Shown: positions 33,083 to 42,776, counted from the stretch's first letter. The stretch: DNA of 64,000 nt from DAIOXA01 sp050949165 (GCA_050949165.1 JBMNFF010000009.1:248001-312000); one strand, 5' to 3'. The notes: generated by a model from the letters alone, not told the origin. Numbers and translations are program-made.

Positions 33083-34478
33083 CAACAGTTATCAGGCAGT
33101 GATGGCCCGCAGCAATGAAATCATGAAGAAAGCTGTGGGCATGGATTATTCTCAGTTTGCCAGGGGGCGCCTGGCCTTTGACTACCAGGCCATGATGACG
33201 GAAGCCGGATACAGCCTCGAAGAAGTGGTGGCCATCCAGCGGGAAACCGGCGTCGGCAACACCCCCCTCTATGAGCTCAAGAATATTACCGAATTGGTGC
33301 GCCAGACGGCGGCCCCGGGCAAGGGGGCGCGGATCTTCCTCAAGGACGAGGCCGCCAACCCCTCGGGCAGTTTCAAAGCCCGCCGGGCAGCCCTCTCCGT
33401 CTACCATGCCGCCAGGCACGGTTACCCCGGCGTTGTGGCCGCCACCAGCGGCAATTACGGAGCCGCCGTGGCTTCCCAGGCCGCCATGCGGGGTTTGAAG
33501 TGCATCGTCATCCAGGAAGCCTTTGACAGCCGCGGCGTCTACCAGCCGGAAATCGCCGAAAAGGGCCGGGCCTGTGAAGCCTATGGCGCCGAGGTCCTCC
33601 AGCTTTCGGTGGGCCCGGAGCTCTTCTATGTCTTCCTGCGCACCCTGGAGGAGACGGGCTTCTTCAACTCGTCCCTGTACACCCCCTTTGCCATCGCCGG
33701 GGTGGAGACCCTGGGCTGGGAAATTGTCCACCAGCTCCGGGAGCAGTATCAGACAAAGCCCGACATGGTGGTGGTAACCCATGCCGGCGGCGGCAACCTC
33801 ACCGGCACCGCCCGGGGCCTGCGCAAGGCGGGCAGCCAGGCGACGGTGGTGGGGGCCAGCGTCGACCTCAAAGGCCTGCACATGGCCAGCGACAAGGACT
33901 TTAACCGCAAATCCTTTACCACCGGGCACACCGGTTTTGGCGTTCCCTTTGCCACTTGGCCCGATCGGGCCGATGTTCCCAGGAACGCTGCCCGGCCCCT
34001 GCGCTATATGGACCGCTATGTCACCGTCACCCAGGGCGAGGCCTTTTACGTCACCGAACTCTTGGCTCAGTTGGAGGGCCTGGAGCGGGGACCGGCGGGC
34101 AATGTTTCCCTGGCAGCGGCCATGGCCCTGGCCCGGGAACTGGAGCGGGACCAAGTCCTGGTGGTTCAGGAGACTGAATACACCGGCGCCGGCAAGCATG
34201 TCACCGCCCAGCTCAGCTTTGCCCGGCAAAACGGCATTGAAATCAGCGTCGGCGACCCGGCCGAGAGCGTACCGGGCAAGTCCATCATCCTGCCCCGGCA
34301 TCCCAGCCAGATCCGCGCCGTCGACCTGGACCTGGATAGCTTAAGGCGGTCGTACATCAAGAATGCCCTGGCCCAATTGGCGGGAGAAGAACCGGCTCTG
34401 GAAGACATCAGCTTCCTGGCCGAAGACTGTCGCTGTACACCAGAGTTCATTCAATCAATTGCCTGGGAGGATAGATAA
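33075..34478 (+). CDS. ortB: 2-amino-4-oxopentanoate thiolase, beta subunit (PLP-dependent)
   Basis: 467 residues; a fold-type II PLP enzyme related to threonine synthase. The PLP lysine lies in 'NPSGSFKARRAA', the substrate/phosphate region in 'AATSGNYGAAVA', and a glycine loop in 'THAGGGNLTGTA'. With OrtA it performs the thiolytic cleavage to alanine and acetyl-CoA. It overlaps ortA and directly abuts oraS (its TAA shares sequence with the next ATG). Length is normal for OrtB. Confidence 0.93.
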   Translation: MTDNSYQAVMARSNEIMKKAVGMDYSQFARGRLAFDYQAMMTEAGYSLEEVVAIQRETGVGNTPLYELKNITELVRQTAAPGKGARIFLKDEAANPSGSFKARRAALSVYHAARHGYPGVVAATSGNYGAAVASQAAMRGLKCIVIQEAFDSRGVYQPEIAEKGRACEAYGAEVLQLSVGPELFYVFLRTLEETGFFNSSLYTPFAIAGVETLGWEIVHQLREQYQTKPDMVVVTHAGGGNLTGTARGLRKAGSQATVVGASVDLKGLHMASDKDFNRKSFTTGHTGFGVPFATWPDRADVPRNAARPLRYMDRYVTVTQGEAFYVTELLAQLEGLERGPAGNVSLAAAMALARELERDQVLVVQETEYTGAGKHVTAQLSFARQNGIEISVGDPAESVPGKSIILPRHPSQIRAVDLDLDSLRRSYIKNALAQLAGEEPALEDISFLAEDCRCTPEFIQSIAWEDR

Positions 34479-34843
34479 TGGAACGCATAGACGATTTTCA
34501 AGAGCGGCGTCAGCACTTGGCCGGGCTCAGCGATGAGGAGCTGAACCAGCGGTTTTGGGAGCTCCTGGAGCAGGTGGTGGAACCCTTGGCCCAGCTGGCC
34601 CAGACCCACACCTCCCCTGCCATTGAGCGCTCGGTCTTGTTGCGCATGGGATTCAGCAGCTTAGAGGCCAAGGCCATAGTGGAAAAATGCCAGGAGCTAG
34701 GGCTCCTGGGCAAGGGAGCCGGTCACGTCGTCCTCAGGGCGGCGGAAATTTCCGGCAAGCCCTATCGGGAAGCCGGCCTGGCCTTGATCCAGGGCGACCT
34801 CTGGCCCCAGGTGGAAGCCGAGTTTGCAGGAGGTGTGAAGTAA
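34478..34843 (+). CDS. oraS: D-ornithine 4,5-aminomutase, S subunit
   Basis: 121 residues, matching the small subunit of the adenosylcobalamin- and PLP-dependent D-ornithine aminomutase. 'DDFQERRQHLAGLSDEELNQRFW' at the N-terminus and 'ERSVLLRMGFSSLEAKAIV' in the middle are family features. It is needed for assembly or stability of the OraSE heterodimer pair and has no cofactor site of its own. Its stop overlaps the oraE ATG by 1 nt (TAATG). Confidence 0.92.
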   Translation: MERIDDFQERRQHLAGLSDEELNQRFWELLEQVVEPLAQLAQTHTSPAIERSVLLRMGFSSLEAKAIVEKCQELGLLGKGAGHVVLRAAEISGKPYREAGLALIQGDLWPQVEAEFAGGVK

Positions 34844-37038
34844 TGACGCAGAAGGTCAATGAGAAGCTCAATATCCAGGAGATCCTGCAGGACTTGGAGA
34901 ACTACCGCCCCCGGCGCAAGGGGTGGACCTGGCGCAAACCCCTGCCCCGGGACACCCAGATCGGGCCCTTTAAATACAAGCAGATCTCAGAATCTCTAAA
35001 AAACAGCATTCCCCTGCCCGCCGCCAAGTACTTCGGCGGCATCGATCCCCAGCCCGATTGCGTCATCACCACCGAAATCGCCTCGGGCCGCTTTGAAGAC
35101 GATATCCGGCGCATGCGCATGGCAGCCTGGCATGGCGCCGACCACATCATGGTCATCCGCACCGCCGGCCAGAGCCATTATGACGGCCTCATCGAAGGTT
35201 CTCCCGAAGGCATCGGCGGCGTGCCCATCACCCGCAAGCAACTGCGGGCCACCCGCAAGGCCCTGGACATGGTTGAAGACGAAGTGGGCCGTCCCATCAA
35301 TTTCCACTCCTATGTCAGCGGCGTGGCCGGCCCCGACATCGCCGTGCTCTTTGCCGAAGAGGGTGTCAACGGCGCCCATCAGGACCCCCAGTACAACGTG
35401 CTCTACCGCAATGTCAACATGGTTCGGTCCTTTGTGGATGCCGCCGTGGCCAAGAAGCTCATGGCCAGCGTCGACATGCTCCAGATTGACGGCGCCCACA
35501 ATGCCAACGCCACCGCTCGGGAGGCCTGGAAGGTCATGCCGGAACTCCTGGTTCAGCACGGCATCAACTCGGCCTTTTCCCTCAAGGCCGGCATGAAGAA
35601 GGAACTGATCAGCCTTTCCACCGTGCCCCCCACCGCCACCCCGGCGCCGGAGGTCTTCATGGACCTGCCCTATGCCGTTGCCCTCCGGGAACTCTTCCCT
35701 GGCTTTAAGATGCGGGCCCAGATGAATACCAAGTACATGGAGGCCGATCCCCGGGAAGTCACCGTCACCCACGCCATGAACCTCTTGATCTCGCGCCTGA
35801 CCAGCGTCGACATCCAGAGCACCATCACCCCCGACGAGGGCCGCAATGTGCCCTGGCATTACAATAACATTGCCGGCGTCAACACCGCCAAGCAGATGCT
35901 CATCGGCCTGGATGGCATCAAGGAACTGGTGGAGCTGAAAAAGGACGGCGTCCTCCGGGAAAAGGTGCGGGAGCTAAAGGAAAGGGCCGTTCTCTTCCTG
36001 GAAGAGATCATCGCGGTGGGCGGCTATTTTGAGGCTGTCCAGCAAGGCTTCTTCGTCGATTCCGGCCTCTATCCCCAGCGCAATGGCGACGGCATTGCCC
36101 GGCAAATTGGCGGTGGCGTCGGCGCCGATTCGGTATGCCCCCGGGATGAGGATTACCTGGCTCCCGTCTGCCACCACTACGGCGACAATAACTTGCCCGC
36201 CGGCACCGCCAAGCCTTGTGACCTCATCGGAGGCTGCACTCTCTGCCATCCCGAAAAGATTATCTATATCGACGAGCTGGATGAAGAGGACAACGTGGCC
36301 CGGCGCATGGCTGCCAAGGCAGAACATCGGGAGCAGGGCCTGCTGCGCCCTGAAGTGGAATGGTATGCCGATGGCACCATCAGCATGCAGCTCTTCTTCC
36401 CCACCGCTGCCCGGGTGGCCGAATATGCCGCCCTGGCCCTGGCAGAAAAGATGGGAATCAAAGAAGCGGAAGTCATCAACCGTCTGCCCATGCACCCCGC
36501 CGAGGGCACCTTCCTGGAGCTCAAGGGCAGGGTAGAGATCGACATCGACCCCGCCACCCTGGAAATTCCCGAAGAAGTGTCCCTCCTCTCGGAAGAGGAG
36601 ATACGCAAGTGTATTAAAGAAAAGCCCATGGTCATCGTAGCCGCCACCGTGGGCCAGGACGAGCACTCGGTGGGCATGCGGGAAATCATCGACATCAAGC
36701 ATGGCGGCATCGAAGGCTACGGCATCCAGTGTCACTACCTGGGCACATCGGTGCCCATCGAGAAGGTGGTGGACGCCGCCATCGAAACCGCCGCCGATGC
36801 CATCCTCATCAGCACCATCATCACCCATGCCGAGATTCACCGCATCAATATGCGCAAGCTCAACGACCTCTGCAAGGAAAAGGGTATCCGGGAAAAGATA
36901 ATCCTGGTGGCCGGCGGTACCCAGGTCACCAATGATATCGCCGTGGAAGAGGGCATGGATGCCGGCTTCGGGCGCGGCACCAAGGGCCACCACGTAGCCA
37001 GCTTCCTGGTGGAAAAGCGTCGGGCCCTCAAGGGGTGA
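34843..37038 (+). CDS. oraE: D-ornithine 4,5-aminomutase, E subunit (B12 and PLP)
   Basis: 731 residues from ATG 34843, coupled to oraS; an in-frame opening further upstream lies inside oraS and is rejected. A large TIM-barrel region is followed by a C-terminal cobalamin domain with D606-x-H608-x2-G611 (base-off/His-on B12 binding) and Lys619, whose spacing of 11 from the His matches the PLP lysine position of characterised OraE. It moves the terminal amino group of D-ornithine from C5 to C4, giving 2,4-diaminopentanoate. It needs ornithine racemase (orr, downstream) for substrate and probably the GlmL-like protein for cofactor upkeep. Confidence 0.95.
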   Translation: MTQKVNEKLNIQEILQDLENYRPRRKGWTWRKPLPRDTQIGPFKYKQISESLKNSIPLPAAKYFGGIDPQPDCVITTEIASGRFEDDIRRMRMAAWHGADHIMVIRTAGQSHYDGLIEGSPEGIGGVPITRKQLRATRKALDMVEDEVGRPINFHSYVSGVAGPDIAVLFAEEGVNGAHQDPQYNVLYRNVNMVRSFVDAAVAKKLMASVDMLQIDGAHNANATAREAWKVMPELLVQHGINSAFSLKAGMKKELISLSTVPPTATPAPEVFMDLPYAVALRELFPGFKMRAQMNTKYMEADPREVTVTHAMNLLISRLTSVDIQSTITPDEGRNVPWHYNNIAGVNTAKQMLIGLDGIKELVELKKDGVLREKVRELKERAVLFLEEIIAVGGYFEAVQQGFFVDSGLYPQRNGDGIARQIGGGVGADSVCPRDEDYLAPVCHHYGDNNLPAGTAKPCDLIGGCTLCHPEKIIYIDELDEEDNVARRMAAKAEHREQGLLRPEVEWYADGTISMQLFFPTAARVAEYAALALAEKMGIKEAEVINRLPMHPAEGTFLELKGRVEIDIDPATLEIPEEVSLLSEEEIRKCIKEKPMVIVAATVGQDEHSVGMREIIDIKHGGIEGYGIQCHYLGTSVPIEKVVDAAIETAADAILISTIITHAEIHRINMRKLNDLCKEKGIREKIILVAGGTQVTNDIAVEEGMDAGFGRGTKGHHVASFLVEKRRALKG

Positions 37039-37045
37039 GAGTCCC

Positions 37046-38410
37046 TTGAAAGTGGAAATCATTGTGGCGGAAATCGGCAGTACCACCACCGTGGTCAGCG
37101 GGTTTACCGACCTGGACACCCATCCCCGCCTGGTGGGCCAGGGCCAAGGCCCCACCACCGTGGAAGCGGGGGATGTTCGCCAGGGCCTCCAGGGAGCCCT
37201 GGCCGACCTGGAGGCCAAGCTGGGCGCCGGCCCCCTGGAATGGGAGCATATCTATGCCTGCAGCAGCGCTGCCGGCGGCCTCAAGATGACGGTCCACGGC
37301 CTGGTCTATGACATGACGGCCAGGGCAGCCCGGGAGGCCGCCCTGGGCGCCGGCGCCGTCCTCCACCATGTGACGGCTGGCCCCATCTCCGATACCGACC
37401 TGGACAAGATCCGCCAGACCCAGCCCAATATCATCCTCCTGGCTGGCGGCGTGGACTATGGGGAGGCCCAGATCATCCTGGACAATGCCCGCAAGCTGGC
37501 CAGCCTCAACCTGTCCATTCCCCTGATCTACGCCGGGAATGTCGCCATCCAGGCAGATATCGAGGAAATCTTCCGGGGGACTGCCTACCAGCTTCGGGTG
37601 GTGGAAAATGTCTACCCGCGCATCGACGAGCTGAATGTCGAGCCCACCCGCCAGGCCATCCAGGCGGCCTTTGAAGAGCACATCGTCCATGCCCCGGGCA
37701 TGGGCAGAATCCGGGACCTGGTGGACGGGCCCATCCAGCCGGTGCCCGGCGCAGTCCTGAAGGCCGCCATCACCCTCTACCACAGCTTGGGAGACCTGAT
37801 AGTCTTTGATGTGGGCGGGGCTACCACCGACCTGCATTCCGTCACCCCGGGCTCCGATGAGGTCAACTCCATCCTCATCAGTCCCGAGCCCCTGGCCAAG
37901 CGCACCGTGGAAGGGGACTTGGGTGTGTATCGCAATGCCCACAATCTCATGGACTTAATCGGCCGGGAAAACCTCAGCGTCCGCCTGGGGACAGCCGAGC
38001 TGGAGGTATTAATCGTCCCCATCCCCCGCAGCCCGGCAGAGATGGAATTTGCCCAGGAGCTGGCCGGGGCGGCGGTAAAGACCGCCCTGGACCGCCATGC
38101 CGGCAGGATAAAGTACATGTATGGCCCCGGCGGCAGAATGAAAATTGCCCGGGGCAAGGATCTCAGCAAGGTGCGCTACATCATCGGCACCGGCGGCGCC
38201 CTCACCCGGCTGCCCCGGGGGCAACGGTTGCTGGAAGCCCTGCGGGGTCACCCTGACCCCAGCTTCCTGGGGCCCGGCGCCGAGGCCAGGGTGCTCCTGG
38301 ACAAAGAGTACATCATGGCTGCCGCCGGCGTCCTGGCCAACAGCCACCCTCAGGCTGCGGTACAGCTGATTCTGGCTTCCATGGGAATGAGAGAGGGGGA
38401 AGGCAGATGA
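37046..38410 (+). CDS. GlmL/MutL-like ATPase of ornithine aminomutase operon
   Basis: 454 residues from TTG 37046, 7 nt after oraE. It has an actin/ASKHA-type N-terminus ('VAEIGSTTTVVSGF') and a second phosphate loop 'IVFDVGGATTDLHSV', plus 'GRMKIARGKDLSKVRYIIGTGGALT'. This is the MutL/GlmL family encoded next to glutamate mutase and ornithine aminomutase. By analogy with other B12-enzyme reactivases it may exchange damaged cobalamin from OraSE (family inference). It overlaps the orr start by 4 nt. Confidence 0.85.
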   Translation: MKVEIIVAEIGSTTTVVSGFTDLDTHPRLVGQGQGPTTVEAGDVRQGLQGALADLEAKLGAGPLEWEHIYACSSAAGGLKMTVHGLVYDMTARAAREAALGAGAVLHHVTAGPISDTDLDKIRQTQPNIILLAGGVDYGEAQIILDNARKLASLNLSIPLIYAGNVAIQADIEEIFRGTAYQLRVVENVYPRIDELNVEPTRQAIQAAFEEHIVHAPGMGRIRDLVDGPIQPVPGAVLKAAITLYHSLGDLIVFDVGGATTDLHSVTPGSDEVNSILISPEPLAKRTVEGDLGVYRNAHNLMDLIGRENLSVRLGTAELEVLIVPIPRSPAEMEFAQELAGAAVKTALDRHAGRIKYMYGPGGRMKIARGKDLSKVRYIIGTGGALTRLPRGQRLLEALRGHPDPSFLGPGAEARVLLDKEYIMAAAGVLANSHPQAAVQLILASMGMREGEGR

Positions 38411-39465
38411 ATCCCAGGCTCTTCATCGACCTGAAAAAAATAGAGGCAAATGCCCGCCTCCTGGCCGACCTCTGCCGTCGCCATGGCATCGAGCCGGTGG
38501 GGGTGACCAAGGCAACCTGCGGCGATCCCCAGGTGGCCCGGGCCATGCTGGCCGGGGGGTTCACAATGCTGGGGGAATCCCGCCTGGAAAATGCCCGCCG
38601 CCTGCGGGCTGGGGGGATTACCGCTCCCCTCTTCCTCCTGCGGCTGCCCATGCCCAGCCAGGCGGCGGAGGTGGTCAGGTTATTCCAGTGCAGCCTAAAC
38701 TCCGAACCCGCCACCATCAGGGCCCTGAATGCCGCCGCGGCCCAGGCCGGGCTCATCCACCAGATCATCCTCATGGTGGACCTGGGTGACCTCAGGGAGG
38801 GAATCTGGCCCGATGATTTGGAAACCACGGTTCAGCAAGTAAAGGGCTTGGGCAATATCCGCTTGCTGGGCCTGGGCGCCAATTTGACCTGCTACGGCGG
38901 AGTCATCCCCACCCGGGAAAACCTGGGCAAGCTACTGGAGTACAACCGGCGGGCCGAGGAAATCTACTCCCAGCCCCTGCCGGTGATATCCGGGGGTAAC
39001 TCCAGCAGCCTGCCCTTGCTCCTCCAGGGGCAATTGCCCTCGGTCAGCCAGTTGCGTCTGGGCGAGAGCGTAATCCTGGGCCGGGAGACTGTGGCCCGGA
39101 CGCCCATCCCCGGCGCCCACCTTGACTGCTTCCAACTTCAGGCCGAAATCATAGAGCTGAGGAAAAAGCCCTCGGTGCCCATCGGAGAAATAGGCCAGGA
39201 TGCCTTTGGCGGCACCCCCGTTTTCCAGGACCGGGGTGTCCACCGCCGAGCCATCCTCGCCCTGGGCCGCCAGGATGTGGCAGTGGACAGCCTCCTGCCG
39301 CCCCCGGGCACAGAAATCCTGGGGGCCAGCAGCGACCACCTGCTCCTGGATGTCAGCAGATATCCAGAGCCCTTGGCTGTGGGCGATTGCCTTACCTTTG
39401 ACCTGGGGTACGGGGCGCTATTGGCTGCCATGACCTCGGCCTATGTAAAAAAGGAATACCGGTAA
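38407..39465 (+). CDS. orr: Ornithine racemase (alanine-racemase fold)
   Basis: 352 residues. The PLP lysine is Lys35 in 'GVTKATCG', and the fold-type III signature continues with 'MLGESRLENARRL' and 'SGGNSSSLPLLL'-type phosphate binding. It interconverts L- and D-ornithine, supplying the D-isomer that OraSE requires. Its position as last gene of the ornithine operon separates it from alanine racemases, which have a similar fold but different context. It overlaps the GlmL-like gene by ATGA and lies 14 nt upstream of the Memo/AMMECR1 fusion gene. Confidence 0.9.
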   Translation: MNPRLFIDLKKIEANARLLADLCRRHGIEPVGVTKATCGDPQVARAMLAGGFTMLGESRLENARRLRAGGITAPLFLLRLPMPSQAAEVVRLFQCSLNSEPATIRALNAAAAQAGLIHQIILMVDLGDLREGIWPDDLETTVQQVKGLGNIRLLGLGANLTCYGGVIPTRENLGKLLEYNRRAEEIYSQPLPVISGGNSSSLPLLLQGQLPSVSQLRLGESVILGRETVARTPIPGAHLDCFQLQAEIIELRKKPSVPIGEIGQDAFGGTPVFQDRGVHRRAILALGRQDVAVDSLLPPPGTEILGASSDHLLLDVSRYPEPLAVGDCLTFDLGYGALLAAMTSAYVKKEYR

Positions 39466-39479
39466 AGGGAGGTAGCGCA

Positions 39480-40847
39480 GTGAGTCCCTTGATTTTCGCA
39501 GGATTTGTCCCCCATCCGCCCCTGCTCATCGAGGGCATCGGCGATGAAGAGAAGGGAGAGGTAGCCGAGACAGACCTGGCCTACCGGGAATTTGCCCGGC
39601 GCCTGCAGGCAGCCTCTCCGACCACCGTGGTGATCGTCACTCCCCATGGCCCGGTGTTCTCCGACGCCTATACCATGGCGGGCTGGGAGACCCTCCAGGG
39701 AGACTTCGCACCCTTTGGTTCCCTGGTCTCCATGAGCTGGCCCAATGACAGGGACTATGTCGAGCGGGCCCAAACCCTGGCGGCGGCCAGGGACCTGCCC
39801 CTGGCGGCCCTGTCTGCCCGGGAGTTGGCCAGCCGCCGGCAGAGCACCGACCTGGACCACGGGACCATGCTGCCCCTCTGGTACCTGGAGAAGGCCGGCT
39901 GGCGGGGCAAGGTGGTCTGCGTGCGCATCGGCGGCCTGTCCCCGGCCCAATGCCATGAGATCGGCAAGGTCCTGGCCCTGGCCGCCGGGGAAGAGAGGTG
40001 CGCCCTGGTGGCCAGCGGCGACCTGTCCCATTGCCTGACCCAGGGCGCCCCCTCGCCCTATAATCCCGCCGGCGCCCAATTTGACCAGCTGATCCATCGG
40101 GCCTTAAAGGAAGGGGATTTTTCTGCCATCCTGGCCATTCCCCCCGACCTGCGCCAGCAGGCGGCGGAATGCGGCTGGCGGCCCTTGGTCACCCTGCTGG
40201 GCGCCTTGGATGGCCGTGCCTGCCGGAGCGAGGTCCTCAGCTACCAGGGCCCCTTTGGGGTGGGCTACTTGGTAGCCGCCTTCGAGCCCGGGCCCCTGGG
40301 CAGCGGCCCCAGCTTGGCGCCGCCGCAATCGCGGCCGGTGGATGCCAGTCCCCACACCCGGCTGGCCCGGGCGGCCATCCGCCACTATCTGGACACCGGC
40401 AAGGAACTCCAGGTAAAGGCCCAGGCGCCCCTGGACAAGCGGGCTGCCGCCTTCGTCAGTTTAAAGCTGGACGATCAACTCCGCGGCTGCATCGGCACCA
40501 TTGAGCCCAGGTACGCCAACCTGGCTCAGGAGATTGTCGCCAACGCCATCGCAGCCGCCAGCGAAGACCCCCGCTTTGAGCCGGTGACGGACGCCGAGCT
40601 GGACCAGATAACCATCAGCGTCGACGTGCTGTCCCCGCCGACCCCCGCCCAGTACTCCCGGCTGGATCCCGCCCGCCTGGGCCTCATCGCCCGCTGGCAG
40701 GGCAGGCAGGGGCTACTATTGCCCGACCTGCCCGGGGTGGATACCCCCCAAGAGCAGTTGCGAATCGTCTGTGCCAAGGCGGGCATTCCCTGGTCCAGGG
40801 CCCGGGAGGCTGAGCTCTTTACCTTCACGGTAGAGAGGTACCATTAG
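39480..40847 (+). CDS. AmmeMemoRadiSam system protein: Memo-AMMECR1 fusion
   Basis: 455 residues. The N-terminal ~265 residues are a Memo/LigB-like extradiol-dioxygenase fold ('FAGFVPHPPLLIEGIG', 'IVTPHGP', 'DHGTMLPLWYL', 'SGDLSHCL'). The C-terminal ~170 residues are an AMMECR1 domain with the invariant 'QLRGCIGTIEP'. Together with the radical SAM protein encoded 1 nt downstream this makes the three-part AmmeMemoRadiSam set, here in two genes. The biochemical role is still unclear; RNA or small-molecule modification has been suggested. It follows orr on the same strand, so it may be transcribed with the ornithine operon. Confidence 0.92.
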   Translation: MSPLIFAGFVPHPPLLIEGIGDEEKGEVAETDLAYREFARRLQAASPTTVVIVTPHGPVFSDAYTMAGWETLQGDFAPFGSLVSMSWPNDRDYVERAQTLAAARDLPLAALSARELASRRQSTDLDHGTMLPLWYLEKAGWRGKVVCVRIGGLSPAQCHEIGKVLALAAGEERCALVASGDLSHCLTQGAPSPYNPAGAQFDQLIHRALKEGDFSAILAIPPDLRQQAAECGWRPLVTLLGALDGRACRSEVLSYQGPFGVGYLVAAFEPGPLGSGPSLAPPQSRPVDASPHTRLARAAIRHYLDTGKELQVKAQAPLDKRAAAFVSLKLDDQLRGCIGTIEPRYANLAQEIVANAIAAASEDPRFEPVTDAELDQITISVDVLSPPTPAQYSRLDPARLGLIARWQGRQGLLLPDLPGVDTPQEQLRIVCAKAGIPWSRAREAELFTFTVERYH

Positions 40848-40848
40848 G

Positions 40849-41835
40849 ATGAAGGAAGCTCGCTTCTGGGAAGCCTCGGCCCAGGGCAAGGTGCACTGCC
40901 GACTCTGCCCTCACCAGTGCAGGATCGCCCCCGGCGCCGGCGGCCGCTGCAATGTGCGCCACAACCGGGACGGCGTCCTCTATGCCAGCAATTACGGAGT
41001 CATCAGCGGCCTGGCCCTGGACCCCATGGAAAAGAAACCCCTGTACCACTTTTATCCCGGCCGCCTGGTGCTGTCGGTGGGCTCCCGGGGCTGCAACCTG
41101 GCCTGCGGCTTCTGTCAGAATTGGGCCAGCGTCAGAGGCCAGGGCCCTGCCACCACCCTCACTGCCCAGGAGCTGGCTGACCTGGCCGCTGACCTCCAGG
41201 CCCGGGGCAACTGCGGCGTTGCCTTTACCTATACCGAGCCCCTGATGTGGTATGAATTCGTCCGGGATGCCGCTCCCCTGATCCGGGAGCGGGGGCTGGT
41301 GACCGTCCTGGTCACCAACGGCTTCATCGGGGCCCAGCCCTGGCAGGAGTTGCTGGAGCATATCGATGCCGTAAATATCGACCTCAAGGCCTATAGCGGG
41401 GACTTTTATCGGAAGCACTGCCAGGGCCGCCTGGAACCGGTGCAGCAAGCCATTGCCCTGGCCAAGGGCAAATGCCATCTGGAGATAACCACCCTCCTGG
41501 TGGAGGGGCACAATACCGAAGCTTCGGAGATCAGGGCCCTCAGCGCCTTCATCGCCGACCTGGACCCCAACATCCCCTTGCACCTGTCCCGCTACCATCC
41601 CGCCCATCGCTGGCGGCAGCCGGCCACCGACCCCGACCTGGTCCGGCGGCTGGCCGAGGTGGCCCGGGAGCAGCTCAACTTTGTCTATACAGGCAATCTC
41701 CCGGATTCCTGGCAGGCTGAGACTCGCTGCCCCCATTGCGGCCAGGTCTTGATTCGCCGGGGTTATGATAAATGGGTTCATGTTGCAGGGGGGAATTGCC
41801 CCCGCTGCCAGCAGCCCGTCAATATCCACCTGTGA
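40849..41835 (+). CDS. amrS: AmmeMemoRadiSam system radical SAM enzyme
   Basis: 328 residues. The radical SAM cluster is CNLACGFC (C-x3-C-x2-C) in 'GSRGCNLACGFCQNWA'. An N-terminal 'CRLCPHQCRIAPGAGGRCNVR' provides further cysteines. The C-terminus has a rubredoxin-like pair CPHC...CPRC. These are the marks of the PflA-like AmrS group. It generates a 5'-deoxyadenosyl radical for an unknown modification. It is encoded 1 nt after the Memo-AMMECR1 fusion. The downstream carbamate kinase starts 14 nt later. Confidence 0.93.
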   Translation: MKEARFWEASAQGKVHCRLCPHQCRIAPGAGGRCNVRHNRDGVLYASNYGVISGLALDPMEKKPLYHFYPGRLVLSVGSRGCNLACGFCQNWASVRGQGPATTLTAQELADLAADLQARGNCGVAFTYTEPLMWYEFVRDAAPLIRERGLVTVLVTNGFIGAQPWQELLEHIDAVNIDLKAYSGDFYRKHCQGRLEPVQQAIALAKGKCHLEITTLLVEGHNTEASEIRALSAFIADLDPNIPLHLSRYHPAHRWRQPATDPDLVRRLAEVAREQLNFVYTGNLPDSWQAETRCPHCGQVLIRRGYDKWVHVAGGNCPRCQQPVNIHL

Positions 41836-41849
41836 GAGGAGTGATTTTT

Positions 41850-42776
41850 ATGAAACGCGCGGTGGTCGCCCTGGGCGGCAATGCCATCCTCCGGCCAAAG
41901 GAAAGGGGAACCGCGGCCTCCCAGTTTGAAAATGTCCGCGCCACCTGCCGGCAATTGGCCGACCTGGTCCGCCGGGGTTACCAATTGGTCATCACCCATG
42001 GCAACGGTCCCCAGGTGGGCAACATCCTCATCCAGAATGAGGAGGCCAAGGCCAAGGTTCCCCCCATGCCCTTGGATATTTGCGGCGCCCAGACCCAGGG
42101 TTTCATAGGCTATATGATCCAGCAGGCCCTGCAGGATTTGCTGCCCGGGCACAATGTGGGCACAGTCCTCACCCAGGTCCTGGTCGCCCTTGACGACCCC
42201 AGTTTTAACAACCCCACCAAGCCCATCGGTCCTTTCTATACCAAAGAGGAAGCTGAGCAGCTCCGGGCCGAAAAGGGATTTGCCATGGTGGAGGACAGCG
42301 GGCGCGGCTGGCGGCGGGTGGTTCCCTCTCCCGACCCCCAGGCCATCATCGAAAGGGAACTGGTCAGGTACTTGCTGGAAAAGGGCGCCGTGGTCATCGC
42401 CGCCGGCGGCGGCGGCATCCCGGTGGTCCGGGATGCCCAGGGCAAACTGCGGGGCGTGGAAGCCGTCATCGATAAAGACCTGGCCGGGCAGCGCCTGGCC
42501 ATGGATGTCGGCGCAGACCTCTTGATCATCCTCACCGACGTGGAGGCGGTGGCCATTAACTGGGGAAAGCCTGACCAGCAATTCCTCCGGCGCCTGACGC
42601 TGACAGAAGCCCGCAGCTTGCTGGCCCAGGGCCACTTTCAGGCAGGCAGCATGGGCCCCAAGGTAGAGGCTGCAGTCCGCTTTGTCGAACAGGGCGGGGA
42701 AATGGCGGTTATCGCCCCCCTGACCAGGGCCAGCGATGCCGTCCAGGGTGATGCCGGAACCGTCATCACCCCTTAA
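41850..42776 (+). CDS. arcC: Carbamate kinase
   Basis: 308 residues from ATG 41850 after GAGAGGAG; upstream in-frame codons lie within the preceding gene. 'VVALGGNAIL', 'VITHGNGPQVG', 'QAQQGFIGYMIQQ'-type sequence, 'AAGGGGIPVV' and 'VIDKDLAGQRLA' are typical of carbamate kinase. It makes ATP from carbamoyl phosphate, the last step of arginine deiminase fermentation, releasing ammonia and CO2. Here no arcA or argF is visible, so carbamoyl phosphate must come from elsewhere. It ends the plus-strand block that started at ord and converges with rocB. Confidence 0.92.
   Translation: MKRAVVALGGNAILRPKERGTAASQFENVRATCRQLADLVRRGYQLVITHGNGPQVGNILIQNEEAKAKVPPMPLDICGAQTQGFIGYMIQQALQDLLPGHNVGTVLTQVLVALDDPSFNNPTKPIGPFYTKEEAEQLRAEKGFAMVEDSGRGWRRVVPSPDPQAIIERELVRYLLEKGAVVIAAGGGGIPVVRDAQGKLRGVEAVIDKDLAGQRLAMDVGADLLIILTDVEAVAINWGKPDQQFLRRLTLTEARSLLAQGHFQAGSMGPKVEAAVRFVEQGGEMAVIAPLTRASDAVQGDAGTVITP

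Noticed and set aside
32943..34301. Long minus-strand open frame opposite ortA/ortB
   Set aside because: It mirrors GC-rich codons of well-supported genes, has no family features and no ribosome binding site. The same holds for the antisense frames at 34996-35859 and 35974-37218.
34687..34842. In-frame upstream extension of oraE
   Set aside because: It lies wholly inside oraS and has no start site; ATG 34843 overlaps the oraS stop and gives the normal family length.
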